A DNA stretch of 12,732 bases from Terriglobia bacterium (GCA_020072905.1 JAIQGB010000079.1:1-12732), one strand, 5' to 3'. Shown: positions 1 through 7,634, numbered from the stretch's first letter. Numbers and translations are program-made. The notes: a model not told the origin generated them from the letters alone.

Positions 1-135
1 AGGCCACACCCATTTCTATCCGACCTGCATCTCCGGAATTTGTTACACTCGCCGATGGATATCGCAGAGTTCAGCCCTCCGGGGGCATGAAAATTCGACA
101 TTGCGTCGTCGAGCGGATCCGCAACCCAAGGTTGA

Positions 136-1965
136 ATGACGATGACGTTGCCTCCAGCCAAGAAGCCTAAAGGGCTCAGCATCATCGGCCTTTTGCGGCC
201 CCATTGGAAAGCCCTATCGCTGGCCTTGCTGGCGGTGGCGGCCGAAGCCGCCACCGACCTGCTCGAACCTTGGCCTCTAAAAATCGTTCTCGATTATCTG
301 CTTCAGTCCAAACATCCGCCCGGCTGGATGAGCGCAATGGTCGGCTGGATCGGGCAGGACAAGCTGGCCGTCCTCAACTTTGCGGTGCTGGCGGTGGCGG
401 TCATCGCCGTCGTCGGCTCACTCAGCTCCTACCTGGAGAAATACCTCACCACCAGCGTCGGCCAATGGGTCATGCACGACCTGCGGCGCACGCTTTACCA
501 CCACATCCACCGCCTGTCGCTGGCCGAGCACGACGAGAAAAGGACGGGCGACCTCATCGGCCGGGTGACGAGCGACATTGAAGCCATTCAGGACTTTATC
601 ACCACGGCGCTGTTGGGCATTTTAGCCAGTGTCCTCACGTTGTTGGGCATAGTCGGGGTCATGTTTTACCTGAACTGGCGTTTCACGCTCATCTCGCTCT
701 CTATTGCGCCCGTGCTTTTCCTGGTCGTTTACTTCTTTACCCGGCGCATCAAAAAAGCCTCGCGCGACGTAAGAAAAAAAGAGAGCGAGCTGGTTTCGAT
801 TGTCGAAGAAGTTTTTTCCTCGATCCGCGTGGTCAAGGCTTTTGCACGAGAGGACTACGAGGAGCGCCGCTTCGAGCGCCAAAGCCTGGAAAATGTCGAG
901 ATGACCCTGCTGGCGCGAAGCATCAAGATGAAGCTCTCGCCTATCGTCGAGATTATCGTGGCGACGGGGACCTGCCTGGTGCTCGGTTATGGCGCGCGTC
1001 TGGTGCTGGCGGGCCAACTCACCGCTGGCGCACTGGTCGTTTTCTTGCTTTACCTGGGCAAGATGTATAAGCCCATGCGTGACCTTTCCAAAATGACGGA
1101 CACGATCTCCAAGGCCGCGGTGGGGTTCGAGCGAATCCGGGAAGTCCTGGAGACCGAGAGCGGGATGCGTGACCTGCCGGGCGCGCGCCGCGCCGGTCGC
1201 TTCAAGGGCAAAATCGAATTTGCCAAAGTCTCGTTTGGGTACAACCCAGACCAGTTGATCCTGAAAGATGTAAGCTTCGAGATCGAGCCGGGCCAGGTCG
1301 CGGCCTTCGTCGGCCCGACGGGGGGTGGCAAGACGACGATCATCAGCCTGGTTGCGCGCTTCTACGATCCCCTCTCCGGGGAAGTCAAAATCGACGGGAA
1401 GAATATACGCAACTACACGATGAAATCACTTCGCCAGCAGATTAGTTTCGTTCTGCAGGAGACGCTTCTGTTTCGCGCGCCGATCTGGGAGAACATCGCC
1501 TATGGCCGCCCGGAAGCCAACCGCGCGGAGATTATCCGCGCCGCAAAACTGGCCAACGCCCACGAGTTCATTGACGAGATGCCCGAGGGCTACGACACGA
1601 TGGTCGGCGAGCGCGGCGTAACCCTCTCCGGGGGCCAGCGCCAACGCATCGCCATCGCGCGGGCCGTTATCCGCAATACTCCCATTCTTGTTCTGGACGA
1701 GCCCACGTCAGGACTGGATGCGGCGTCCGAGCAAGCCGTGTTCGAAGCCCTGGACCGTCTGATGAAAGGCAAGACCTCCATCGTCATCGCGCACCACCTG
1801 GCGACGATCCGGGGCGCCAAAATTATCTTTGTGGTGAAAGACAATACTCTCGTCGAGCGTGGCACCCACGACGAGCTGCTGGCGGCAGGCGGCCTCTATT
1901 CGGAGCTTTATGACATCCAGTTTCGCAGGGAAGATCCCCAAGCGGCGGACACACGAAAAGCTTAG
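136..1965 (+). CDS. ABC exporter, fused membrane and ATPase domains (ABCB/MsbA type)
   Basis: A 609-residue half-transporter that should work as a homodimer in the inner membrane, using ATP to export a lipid, drug or peptide; the substrate cannot be told from sequence. Residues about 20-330 form the six-helix membrane domain and about 365-600 the nucleotide-binding domain. Visible motifs are Walker A GPTGGGKTT (393-401), Q-loop Gln441, signature LSGGQ (497-501), Walker B ILVLDE (517-522) and the switch His553 in IAHHL. All catalytic residues are present and the length is normal for the family. Two starts are possible: ATG 136 and ATG 142. The only Shine-Dalgarno-like bases (AAGG, 128-131) sit better for 142, so the true protein may lack two residues. 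It does not carry the repeated promoter cassette found ahead of other genes here. Family certain; substrate unknown. Confidence 0.95.
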   Translation: MTMTLPPAKKPKGLSIIGLLRPHWKALSLALLAVAAEAATDLLEPWPLKIVLDYLLQSKHPPGWMSAMVGWIGQDKLAVLNFAVLAVAVIAVVGSLSSYLEKYLTTSVGQWVMHDLRRTLYHHIHRLSLAEHDEKRTGDLIGRVTSDIEAIQDFITTALLGILASVLTLLGIVGVMFYLNWRFTLISLSIAPVLFLVVYFFTRRIKKASRDVRKKESELVSIVEEVFSSIRVVKAFAREDYEERRFERQSLENVEMTLLARSIKMKLSPIVEIIVATGTCLVLGYGARLVLAGQLTAGALVVFLLYLGKMYKPMRDLSKMTDTISKAAVGFERIREVLETESGMRDLPGARRAGRFKGKIEFAKVSFGYNPDQLILKDVSFEIEPGQVAAFVGPTGGGKTTIISLVARFYDPLSGEVKIDGKNIRNYTMKSLRQQISFVLQETLLFRAPIWENIAYGRPEANRAEIIRAAKLANAHEFIDEMPEGYDTMVGERGVTLSGGQRQRIAIARAVIRNTPILVLDEPTSGLDAASEQAVFEALDRLMKGKTSIVIAHHLATIRGAKIIFVVKDNTLVERGTHDELLAAGGLYSELYDIQFRREDPQAADTRKA

Positions 1966-2137
1966 CCGGCAGCGCCGACGATAACCTGTCCAGTCCGGAC
2001 CCTAAAGAAGACCGCGTGCGGCGATGGCCGCCAAATCCCGCCAGAGCATTGAGGGAATGTTGCGCCTGAGGGTTTTTCGCTGGTTTTTCCGCCCTGGACA
2101 GGGGACGACACCGGAAGGTGAAAGGTCATTAGAACGG

Positions 2138-2154
2138 GGGCACGTACTGTGCCC
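2138..2154. terminator. Small hairpin between convergent genes, possible terminator
   Basis: GGGCAC and GTGCCC pair around a five-base loop (GTACT) in the gap between the ABC exporter and the convergent gene ending at 2190. There is no T-run on either side, so factor-independent termination is not well supported. The rest of 1966-2189 shows no gene I can support. Confidence 0.25.
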
Positions 2155-2189
2155 AAGACATAGAATTCACGGTGCGGCGGGCGGGTCGG

Positions 2190-3104
2190 CTATAGCTTCT
2201 TCAGCGCCTCGATGCGCTGCCTCACAACCCTGGTATAGCCCTCGACCTCGGCGGGCGAGAAGCCGGCGGCGCGAAAGCAGTCGCCGATCTGTTCAGCGGA
2301 AAACTGGCCGAGCCGGTTGCCGATCCAGCGTGCGTCTGCGATTGGAATGTTCTTGCCCACACTCTCTATCTTCGTATGAAAGACGAAGTCCACGGATTTG
2401 GGCGTAACCTTTTCGATGAACTTGGTTTTCGCGTAGTCTTTCATCACGGCCTTGCTGCGGCCGAAGCGATTGCCGGTGCTCCCGAAACTGGCGCCCAGGT
2501 CGGTCACCTCATAACGGGGCTCGCCGTTCACATCGAAAATACCGTTGTTGATTTCCTTCAAGTCCCAATTGTTGATCAGCGCCATCATCACTCGAAGGCC
2601 GTTGAATTCGCGCGTGCCGGCAAAGGGGTTTTGGCTCCAACTCCAGTTCTTCAATTTCTTCCCGACCCCTTGGCGCTCCAAACGCACCTCGCGGACAAGG
2701 CCCCCATCTGAAACGTACTTCTGACCGCGGGAGAGCTGTTTCATTCCTTGCACGCGGATTTGCGGCCGGTAATAGTCCTCGTCGGCAAAGTAACCCGCCG
2801 CCCACACGAGGCGCGTTGCGGCGGTTTCCGACTTCACCTCGGGGCCGAGTTTCACCTTCCACTTGGTGCCGTTTTCATCTTCGACATCAAACTTGGGAGC
2901 AGTTCCGCTCTTCGCTTCCTCGATGAATTTAAAGTTGGTCCCCGGCTGGTGTTCTTTCCCTCCCGGCCCGTTCAGGAGGTCCAGCGTCGCGGCGTCGCCC
3001 CGGTCGCGCCACAGCGCGGCAGTGGTCCCGGCCTGCTGAGCGAAGGCGGGTAGCGTCAGAAAGAGAACAACAAGGCTGGAGAAGATTCTGCTGTAAACTC
3101 GCAT
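2190..3104 (-). CDS. Secreted protein of unknown function, possible atypical kinase-like fold
   Basis: A 304-residue protein with a clear signal peptide (residues 1-22, cut after AFA). I do not recognise a named family. The mature part has an order of polar residues reminiscent of the HipA/FAM20/CotH class of atypical kinases: a strand with KWKVKLG (81-87, candidate nucleotide-binding Lys83 or Lys85), then a helix with SETAATRL (candidate Glu93), then NNWDLKEINN (178-187, candidate catalytic Asp181 and metal-binding Asn) and VTDLGASFG (200-208, candidate metal Asp202). That is inference from spacing, not a proven homology. The ATG has a strong GAGGAGG site at 3109-3115, only four bases away. 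The gene lies alone, transcribed away from the phospholipase gene, behind minus-strand cassette copy A, so it should be co-regulated with the plus-strand cassette genes. Confidence 0.8.
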   Translation of the reverse strand: MRVYSRIFSSLVVLFLTLPAFAQQAGTTAALWRDRGDAATLDLLNGPGGKEHQPGTNFKFIEEAKSGTAPKFDVEDENGTKWKVKLGPEVKSETAATRLVWAAGYFADEDYYRPQIRVQGMKQLSRGQKYVSDGGLVREVRLERQGVGKKLKNWSWSQNPFAGTREFNGLRVMMALINNWDLKEINNGIFDVNGEPRYEVTDLGASFGSTGNRFGRSKAVMKDYAKTKFIEKVTPKSVDFVFHTKIESVGKNIPIADARWIGNRLGQFSAEQIGDCFRAAGFSPAEVEGYTRVVRQRIEALKKL

Positions 3105-3209
3105 GGGCCCTCCTCAAAAGAGCGCGGTGCAATTCCTTGGTTTGCCCCGCAGCCGTCGCGAGCGGAAAATCGCTTGTATCCCGCAGCGAGTCAGGGCAAA
3201 GCCCTCCGC

Positions 3210-3365
3210 CATTTTCCTGGCTGACAACGCGAGGCACACTGTTTATACCCTGGGGTTATTCGCGTGTCAGCCTAGTAATGCTCACACGTTTGGTCAAAAT
3301 TGCTCAGGCCAGTTAACGAGGGGGAACTACAGGGCGGGACGATCGAAATTTGGGGATAGTTCGAC
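3210..3365 (-). promoter_or_regulatory. Promoter cassette copy A
   Basis: Minus-strand copy of the five-fold repeated promoter region. Read on the minus strand: C-rich block (3326-3320), TGAGCA (3306-3301), TTGACC (3297-3292), second TGAGCA (3284-3279), -35 CTGACA (3270-3265), 17 bp spacer, -10 TATAAA (3247-3242). The leader then runs CAGTGTGCC and GTTGTCAGCCAGG. It ends about 105 bases before the ATG at 3104. A short ORF with ATG at 3212 and TGA at 3116-3114 ends inside the GAGGAGG ribosome site of the gene; whether it is translated is unknown. Similarity with copy E extends further upstream, to about 3386. Motif positions were read directly; promoter function is inferred. Confidence 0.8.
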
Positions 3366-3667
3366 ATCGAGGCTAGTCGTGCAGGAGGACGCCGAGGAGG
3401 CCGTTACAGACCATCAACCCGCCGCTGGAGCAGTCGTAATCGACGGGACCCAGCGCATTCCCTGGCCTGTTCAGTACACTCTTCAGTACACTCTTCTTGA
3501 CTTGCGGCTTCAAAGATTTTAACCTCAGTCGCAAGGGAGGAGTACGCTCTTGGTTTGCTTGGCTGTGCCTCGCGGCTTGGATCCCCCCAGCGCCTCCCGG
3601 GCCTTTGAGGCAGCCGTCGACGCCCTGCGATGCCCGAGACTCGGCTTGACCACCTGGTGAAGCGCCC
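3366..3667. other. Non-coding gap before the phospholipase D-like gene
   Basis: No convincing gene. Bases 3366-3386 continue the similarity to copy E, including GCACGACTAG on the minus strand. A minus-strand reading frame ending at that TAG gives the tail NGLLGVLLHD, matching LLSVVLHD before copy E; it may be a coding remnant. A weak plus-strand promoter for the downstream gene could be TTGACT (3496-3501) with a 17 bp spacer and a poor -10 (TAACCT), but this is not strong. Confidence 0.4.
3470..3493 (+). repeat. Two tandem copies of a 12 bp unit
   Basis: TTCAGTACACTC occurs twice head to tail and is followed by another TTC. It lies about 175 bases before the GTG of the phospholipase D-like gene. 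It could be slippage or a binding site; nothing decides between them. Confidence 0.7.
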
Positions 3668-4750
3668 GTGAAACTGTTAATCCAACCTGACAACGGACCC
3701 GAGGCGCTGCTTGCGGGAATCCGAAACGCCAAGAAAAGCATCGAGATCGTAATCTTCCGTTTCGACCGCGCCGAGATTGAGGCGGGGCTGAAGGCTGCGG
3801 TCGGCCGCGGCGTTACGGTGAGCGCGTTGATTGCCTACACCAACCGGGGCGGCGAGATAAACCTGCGCAAGCTCGAGATGCGTCTGCTCGCAGTGGGCGT
3901 CGCCGTTTCGCGGACCGCCGACGATCTGGTGCGCTATCACGACAAGCTGCTGATTATCGACCGTCGGCTGCTCTACGTCCTGTCCTTCAACTTCACCCAC
4001 CTGGATATCGACCATAGTCGCGGCTTCGGCATTGTCACCAGGAACACCAGGTTCATCCAGGAGGCGGTGAAGTTATTTGAGGCGGATACCACGCGAAATC
4101 CCTATACACCGACACTAGATACCTTTGTCGTCAGTCCTGCCAACGCCCGCAAAGTGCTCGGCGCGTTTATCCGCAAGGCCAAGAAGGAGCTGCTCATCTA
4201 CGACCCGAAGATCGCCGACGCGGAAATGCTGCGCGCCCTCAGCGAGCGGATGAAGGCGGGGGTGGAGATCAAAGTCATCGGCCGCGTCAGCAAGCAAAAC
4301 CCTGGTCTGGAAGTCCGGAATCTCGCCAAGATGCGCTTGCACACGCGCACGATCATCCGCGACCGCCGTCAGGCCTTTGTGGGCAGCCAGAGCCTGCGCT
4401 TGGCCGAACTGGATTCGCGCCGCGAAGTCGGCGTTATTGTTCGTGAACCGAAGGTGGTGAACGGCTTAATCAAAACTTTTGAAACGGATTGGGCGATGAG
4501 CGCAGTCGGAGAGAACCAGCAGTCCGAAGCCAACTCAAAGAGTATCAAGAAGGCAACGAAAGAGCTGGTCAAGGAGCTGTCGCCGCTGAACCCCATCGTG
4601 AAGGAAGCGCTCAAAGAGGCGGTGTCAGAAGCCGGGGGCGCGAGTCTGAATATGCAAGAAGTGAAAGACACGGTCAAGGAAGCGGTGAAGGAAGCGGTCC
4701 GGGAACGTGTTGTCGAGGAAATGGTGAAAGAATCTCACGAGAAGTCTTAG
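3668..4750 (+). CDS. Phospholipase D-superfamily protein with one altered HKD motif
   Basis: A 360-residue protein with two PLD half-domains. The first HKD motif is canonical: His91, Lys93 and Asp98 in YHDKLLIID, followed by SFNF. The second reads LHTRTIIRD: His225, Arg227 and Asp232, then GSQS, so the usual lysine is arginine. PLD enzymes of the cardiolipin synthase/nuclease superfamily use both histidines through a phospho-histidine intermediate, so activity may be weakened or changed. Residues about 285-360 form a charged, Lys/Glu-rich tail with repeated VKEAVKEA-type helices, probably a coiled coil or a membrane- or partner-binding tail. There is no signal peptide, so it should stay in the cytoplasm. 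The start is GTG with no good ribosome site; the frame begins close to the first PLD strand, which supports it. The next cassette (copy B) starts 16 bases after the stop. Family sure; substrate unknown. Confidence 0.88.
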   Translation: MKLLIQPDNGPEALLAGIRNAKKSIEIVIFRFDRAEIEAGLKAAVGRGVTVSALIAYTNRGGEINLRKLEMRLLAVGVAVSRTADDLVRYHDKLLIIDRRLLYVLSFNFTHLDIDHSRGFGIVTRNTRFIQEAVKLFEADTTRNPYTPTLDTFVVSPANARKVLGAFIRKAKKELLIYDPKIADAEMLRALSERMKAGVEIKVIGRVSKQNPGLEVRNLAKMRLHTRTIIRDRRQAFVGSQSLRLAELDSRREVGVIVREPKVVNGLIKTFETDWAMSAVGENQQSEANSKSIKKATKELVKELSPLNPIVKEALKEAVSEAGGASLNMQEVKDTVKEAVKEAVRERVVEEMVKESHEKS

Positions 4751-4766
4751 CCTCTACGAAGCAATC

Positions 4767-4930
4767 GTCACCAACTCGGGAGCGGCCCCACACGATAGTT
4801 CCCCCCTCATTAGCTGGTATGAGCAATGTTGACCAAACGCGTGAGCAGTACAGGACTGACACGAGAATTACCACCAATGTATACCATGTGGGTTTCGAAC
4901 CGCCAGCTAGGATCTTGTGGGTGCGGATGC
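4767..4930 (+). promoter_or_regulatory. Promoter cassette copy B
   Basis: Upstream of the secreted protein/phosphoesterase operon. C-rich block near 4799-4806, TGAGCA (4820-4825), TTGACC (4829-4834), TGAGCA (4842-4847), -35 CTGACA (4856-4861), 18 bp spacer, -10 TATACC (4880-4885). The leader matches the other copies (CGCCAGCTAGGATCTTGTGG). This copy has the least consensus -10 and the longer spacer, so it may be the weakest or the most regulator-dependent. About 215 bases separate it from the ATG at 5102. Confidence 0.75.
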
Positions 4931-4940
4931 CGGAGGCGAC

Positions 4941-5105
4941 ATGTTCGCGTGTGCGGCTATCATAATTGTGAGGCCTGGTCGCGATTTCCCCCGCGCACTC
5001 ATCCATCCTGCCAGGGACCGCGTGCGCCACAACGAAGGCCCGCCAGCCGGAGCCTACAGTTCAGCAGTCTCGGTAGAACTACTTTCCGTTCGGGAGAATC
5101 CATGA
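4941..5105 (+). CDS. Possible leader ORF overlapping the next start codon
   Basis: A 54-codon frame beginning MFACAAIIIV, preceded by GGAGG (4932-4936) four bases from its ATG. Its TGA overlaps the ATG of the next gene as ATGA. The peptide is not recognised and its later part looks unlike a folded protein (Arg/Pro/Ala mixture). If translated, its likely role is to couple ribosomes to the downstream gene. It may equally be a chance frame. Confidence 0.25.
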   Translation: MFACAAIIIVRPGRDFPRALIHPARDRVRHNEGPPAGAYSSAVSVELLSVRENP

Positions 5106-5686
5106 GGCGCCAAATCCGGGTCACCCGCCTTCTCCTATGGCTCCCCCTATTGGCGTTTGTGGCACCCGGCTTCGCGAGCCAAGCGCAGACGCCACGGGAC
5201 AGCGAGGAGGCGCGCGACTTGAAGACCTTTGCCGACCGCGTCCAGGCATACGTCAAGATGCAGAAGAACCTGGAAGCTTCGCTGCCGCCCCTGAAGCCTA
5301 CGAAGGACGCGGCGCAGATTGCCGAATACCAGCACGCGCTGGCCAGGAAAATTGCCGACGCGCGCCGCGACGCACGTCAGGGCGACATCTTCACTCACGA
5401 GGTGACTGAGCGGTTCCGCAAAATCATCCGCAAAGCATTTCAGGGGCCCGAAGGCCGGCTCGCGCGCCGGACGATCCAACAGGACACCCCCTTCAAGGTC
5501 ATCGCTCTGCGTGTGAACGACGTGTGCCCGGAAAACATCCCGTTGACGACCACGCCGCCGACTTTATTGCTCAAGCTGCCTGAGCTGCCCCCGGAGCTGG
5601 CGTATCGGTTCGTCGGGCGCGACCTGACGCTGAAGGACATAAAAGCGGGTTTGATTGTGGATCTCATCCCGAAAGCCATTCCTTGA
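5102..5686 (+). CDS. Secreted protein of unknown function, first gene of an operon
   Basis: A 194-residue protein with a signal peptide (about residues 1-28, RLLLWLPLLAFVAPGFAS). The mature part starts with a helical, charged region (about 35-120, including ADRVQAYVKMQKNLEASLPP), followed by a likely beta segment with PPTLLLKLPELPPELAYRF and VGRDLTLKDIKAGLIVDLIP. It is not a family I can name, though similar hypothetical proteins seem typical of Acidobacteriota (from memory, not checked). The open frame extends upstream to 4826, but that part lies over the promoter cassette and leader. ATG 5102 has GGGAG (5092-5096) at good spacing and opens directly with the signal peptide. It sits directly ahead of the phosphoesterase gene, so the two are probably cotranscribed from cassette B and may act together in the periplasm. 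Confidence 0.82.
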   Translation: MRRQIRVTRLLLWLPLLAFVAPGFASQAQTPRDSEEARDLKTFADRVQAYVKMQKNLEASLPPLKPTKDAAQIAEYQHALARKIADARRDARQGDIFTHEVTERFRKIIRKAFQGPEGRLARRTIQQDTPFKVIALRVNDVCPENIPLTTTPPTLLLKLPELPPELAYRFVGRDLTLKDIKAGLIVDLIPKAIP

Positions 5687-5697
5687 GGCCTTCTGTT

Positions 5698-6669
5698 ATG
5701 CCGGCTATGCGCCGCTCCGCCTTCCTCTCCTGTGTTGCTCTCGCTGCCATAAGCCTGTCGCTCTGCGCCCAGGAGCTGACCCTGCCGCTGAAACCGGACT
5801 CGGTGCGTTTCGCGGCCATCGGCGACATGGGGAATGGAAACAAGGTGCAATTCGAAGTGGCCGGACAAATGGTTGCGTATCGCAGCAAATTTCCGTTTGA
5901 GTTCGTGCTGATGCTGGGTGATGACCTCATCGGCGGGAAAGAGCCTATTGACTACCAAAACAAGTTCGAGCTGCCCTACAAGCCCTTGCTCGATGCGGGC
6001 GTAAAATTCTACGCGGTGCTCGGCAACCACGACATCTCCAACGAGCGGTTCTACAAGTTGTTCAACATGAACGGGCAGGAATATTATACGTACAAGAAAA
6101 GCAACGTCCGCTTCTTCGCGCTGGACAGCAATTACATGACCCCACAGCAGCTCGCGTGGCTGGAGAAGGAACTGCAGAACTCAGGGTCGGATTGGAAGAT
6201 CTGCTATTTCCATCACCCGCTCTATTCTTCCGGGGCCACCCATGGCTCTGCGACCGAACTCCGCCTTCTGCTGGAACCCCTGTTCGTAAAATACGGAGTG
6301 CAGGTCGTCTTCGCCGGACACGAGCACGTTTATGAGCGCGTGAAGCCACAAAAGGGCACCTACTATTTCACCGAAGGAGCTTCAGGCGAGTTGCGGAAGG
6401 GCAACCTGAGGAAGACGGACCTGACCGCAGCCGGGTACGATCAGGACCGCTCATTCATGCTCGTCGAAATCGCCGGCGATGAGCTTTACTTCCAGACCAT
6501 CTCCCGGACAGGGGTGACGGTTGATTCCGGGGTGATCCGGCGCGCGGCGAAGATCGCGGGCGCGGCATCCTGGCCGACTGTGCGGCCTGGGCTTGATGGT
6601 TTGCCTGGCCGGACGGTGGCGAAAGCCAGTGGCCTCGGACTTCCCCGCGCGCCAACCCCCACGGAGTAG
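5698..6669 (+). CDS. Secreted calcineurin-like metallophosphoesterase
   Basis: A 323-residue phosphoesterase with a signal peptide (cut near SLCA-Q), so periplasmic or exported. Counted from ATG 5698, the metal-site motifs are in order: GDMG (Asp43), GDD (Asp75), GNHD (Asn110, His111), FHHP (His172) and AGHEH (His208, His210). These are the five motifs of the calcineurin/purple acid phosphatase superfamily, which binds two metals and cleaves phosphate mono- or diesters. The substrate is not determinable. ATG 5698 is 11 bases after the previous stop. A TTG at 5683 overlapping that stop (TTGA) and an ATG at 5707 are alternatives; all three leave the signal peptide intact. The last 40 residues are low-complexity and unlike the catalytic core. 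Second gene of the cassette B operon. Confidence 0.9.
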   Translation: MPAMRRSAFLSCVALAAISLSLCAQELTLPLKPDSVRFAAIGDMGNGNKVQFEVAGQMVAYRSKFPFEFVLMLGDDLIGGKEPIDYQNKFELPYKPLLDAGVKFYAVLGNHDISNERFYKLFNMNGQEYYTYKKSNVRFFALDSNYMTPQQLAWLEKELQNSGSDWKICYFHHPLYSSGATHGSATELRLLLEPLFVKYGVQVVFAGHEHVYERVKPQKGTYYFTEGASGELRKGNLRKTDLTAAGYDQDRSFMLVEIAGDELYFQTISRTGVTVDSGVIRRAAKIAGAASWPTVRPGLDGLPGRTVAKASGLGLPRAPTPTE

Positions 6670-6755
6670 GTCTTCACGACAACGCCATCCTCTATTTCCT
6701 CTTTCACTAAGTCAGCCCCTGTCCGCATCTCGATTTCATTCCACTGGCCGCAGCG

Positions 6756-6830
6756 GCAGTACCGTGCATGCTTGATCAACCGGCCGCCTGTCTTCACCAG
6801 ATGCTGCTGCAAACGGGTTAGCGGCCAATC
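6756..6830 (-). pseudogene. Possible transposase fragment
   Basis: The minus strand encodes DDWPLTRLQQHLVKTGGRL then IKHARYC, which resembles the C-terminal part of DDE transposases of the IS1380/IS4 type, where a 'LVKxGxRxxxHARYY' segment is common. The surrounding frame does not continue as a transposase on either side, and no inverted repeats are visible. The match ends exactly where cassette copy C begins (6831). Short match from memory, so low confidence. The rest of 6670-6830 shows no gene. Confidence 0.35.
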
Positions 6831-7003
6831 GTCAACCCTCCTCGGGCGTTCCCACGTTGGGTCCCACACTGTATTCTCCCCCCTTAATTGGCATGAGCAA
6901 TGTTGACCAAACGTGTGAGCCGTACTGAACTGACACGCAGATCAGCCTAACGTATCATGAGCGTGTCTTGCGCTGCCAGCCATGATCTGGTGGGAGGCGG
7001 ATG
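6831..7003 (+). promoter_or_regulatory. Promoter cassette copy C
   Basis: Ahead of the first Gln-rich gene. C-rich block (about 6875-6883), TGAGCA (6894-6899), TTGACC (6903-6908), TGAGCC (6916-6921), -35 CTGACA (6930-6935), 17 bp spacer, -10 TATCAT (6953-6958). The leader carries CTGCCAGCCATGATCTGG and GGGAGGCGG, then ATGTGA, a start codon followed at once by a stop. Only about 70 bases separate the -10 from the ATG at 7028, the shortest leader of the set. Confidence 0.8.
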
Positions 7004-7007
7004 TGAG

Positions 7008-7031
7008 ATGAGTCGGAGGCAACACCTATGA
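7008..7031 (+). CDS. Seven-codon leader frame overlapping the next start codon
   Basis: Reads MSRRQHL and stops at TGA, which overlaps the downstream ATG as ATGA. It contains the ribosome site of the main gene (GGAGG 7015-7019), so translation here would cover that site. Parallels the overlaps before 5102 and 9455. Could be chance. Confidence 0.2.
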   Translation: MSRRQHL

Positions 7032-7618
7032 ACCAAAATAGAGTTATCAGCACAGCAGTTCTGTTTTTACTTCTCGGAACCACCATTCCTGCCTTCGCAC
7101 AAAAAGGACAGGAGAAAAAGGGCGGAGGCGGACAGAAAGCACAGCAGGCCCAGCGCGGAGGCGGGCAGAAAGCACAGAAGCAACGGCCCGCACAACACCA
7201 GCAGCAGGCCCAGCGCACGCAACAGCCGCAGCGCGTCAAGCAGGGCCAGCGCACACAACGGACGCAGCACACACAGCAGGCTCAGCGGCGCGGAGGGCAG
7301 CAGGGACAGCGCGTTGCTTACAGCCGTGGCAACAACGGCAACCACGGCAACGGGAACAATGGCAACCATTATGGTCGCATTCCTGACGACCGGTACCGTG
7401 CCAATTTTGGTCGTGTCCACTCGTTCCGCATGGGCCGTCCCAGATTTATCAACGGGTATCAGCGCTTCCAGTACAGCGGCTACTGGTTCGGATATAATGA
7501 ACCATGGCCATCAGGCTGGGGCTACGACGACGACGTTTATGTCGAGTTCGTTGGGGGCGCCTATTACATGTACAACCGGAGGCATCCTGGCATTCACATC
7601 ACCCTCAACCTGTTCTAA
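7028..7618 (+). CDS. Secreted Gln-rich protein with Tyr-rich C-terminal domain
   Basis: A 196-residue protein. Residues 1-24 are a signal peptide (cut after AFA). Residues 25-110 are low-complexity Gln/Arg/Lys/Gly repeats such as GGGQKAQ and RTQQPQR, strongly basic. Residues 113-196 form a compact Tyr/Trp-rich domain: YGRIPDDRYR, RFQYSGYWFGY, DDDVYVEF, AYYMYNRRHPG, ending IHITLNLF. The same domain closes the next gene (RFQYGGYWFSF, DDVYVEY, YYLYNRRYPG, ITISISF), so they are paralogs. GGAGG lies eight bases before the ATG. The aromatic ending suggests a surface or outer-membrane-associated beta domain, and the Gln-rich linker may bind or span the cell wall; both are inference. Driven by cassette C. 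Confidence 0.85.
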   Translation: MNQNRVISTAVLFLLLGTTIPAFAQKGQEKKGGGGQKAQQAQRGGGQKAQKQRPAQHQQQAQRTQQPQRVKQGQRTQRTQHTQQAQRRGGQQGQRVAYSRGNNGNHGNGNNGNHYGRIPDDRYRANFGRVHSFRMGRPRFINGYQRFQYSGYWFGYNEPWPSGWGYDDDVYVEFVGGAYYMYNRRHPGIHITLNLF

Positions 7619-7634
7619 CGATTTAGCCACCACA

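Noticed and set aside
2024..2407. Plus-strand ORF over the 3' end of the kinase-like gene
   Set aside because: Arg/Ser-rich composition and overlap with a well-supported minus-strand gene mark it as a shadow frame.
3103..3522. Plus-strand ORF across the gap after 3104
   Set aside because: It lies antisense over cassette A, has no ribosome site and an unstructured composition.
4826..5101. N-terminal extension of the secreted protein to 4826
   Set aside because: It covers cassette B, has no signal peptide at its start, and ATG 5102 has a ribosome site and a signal peptide.
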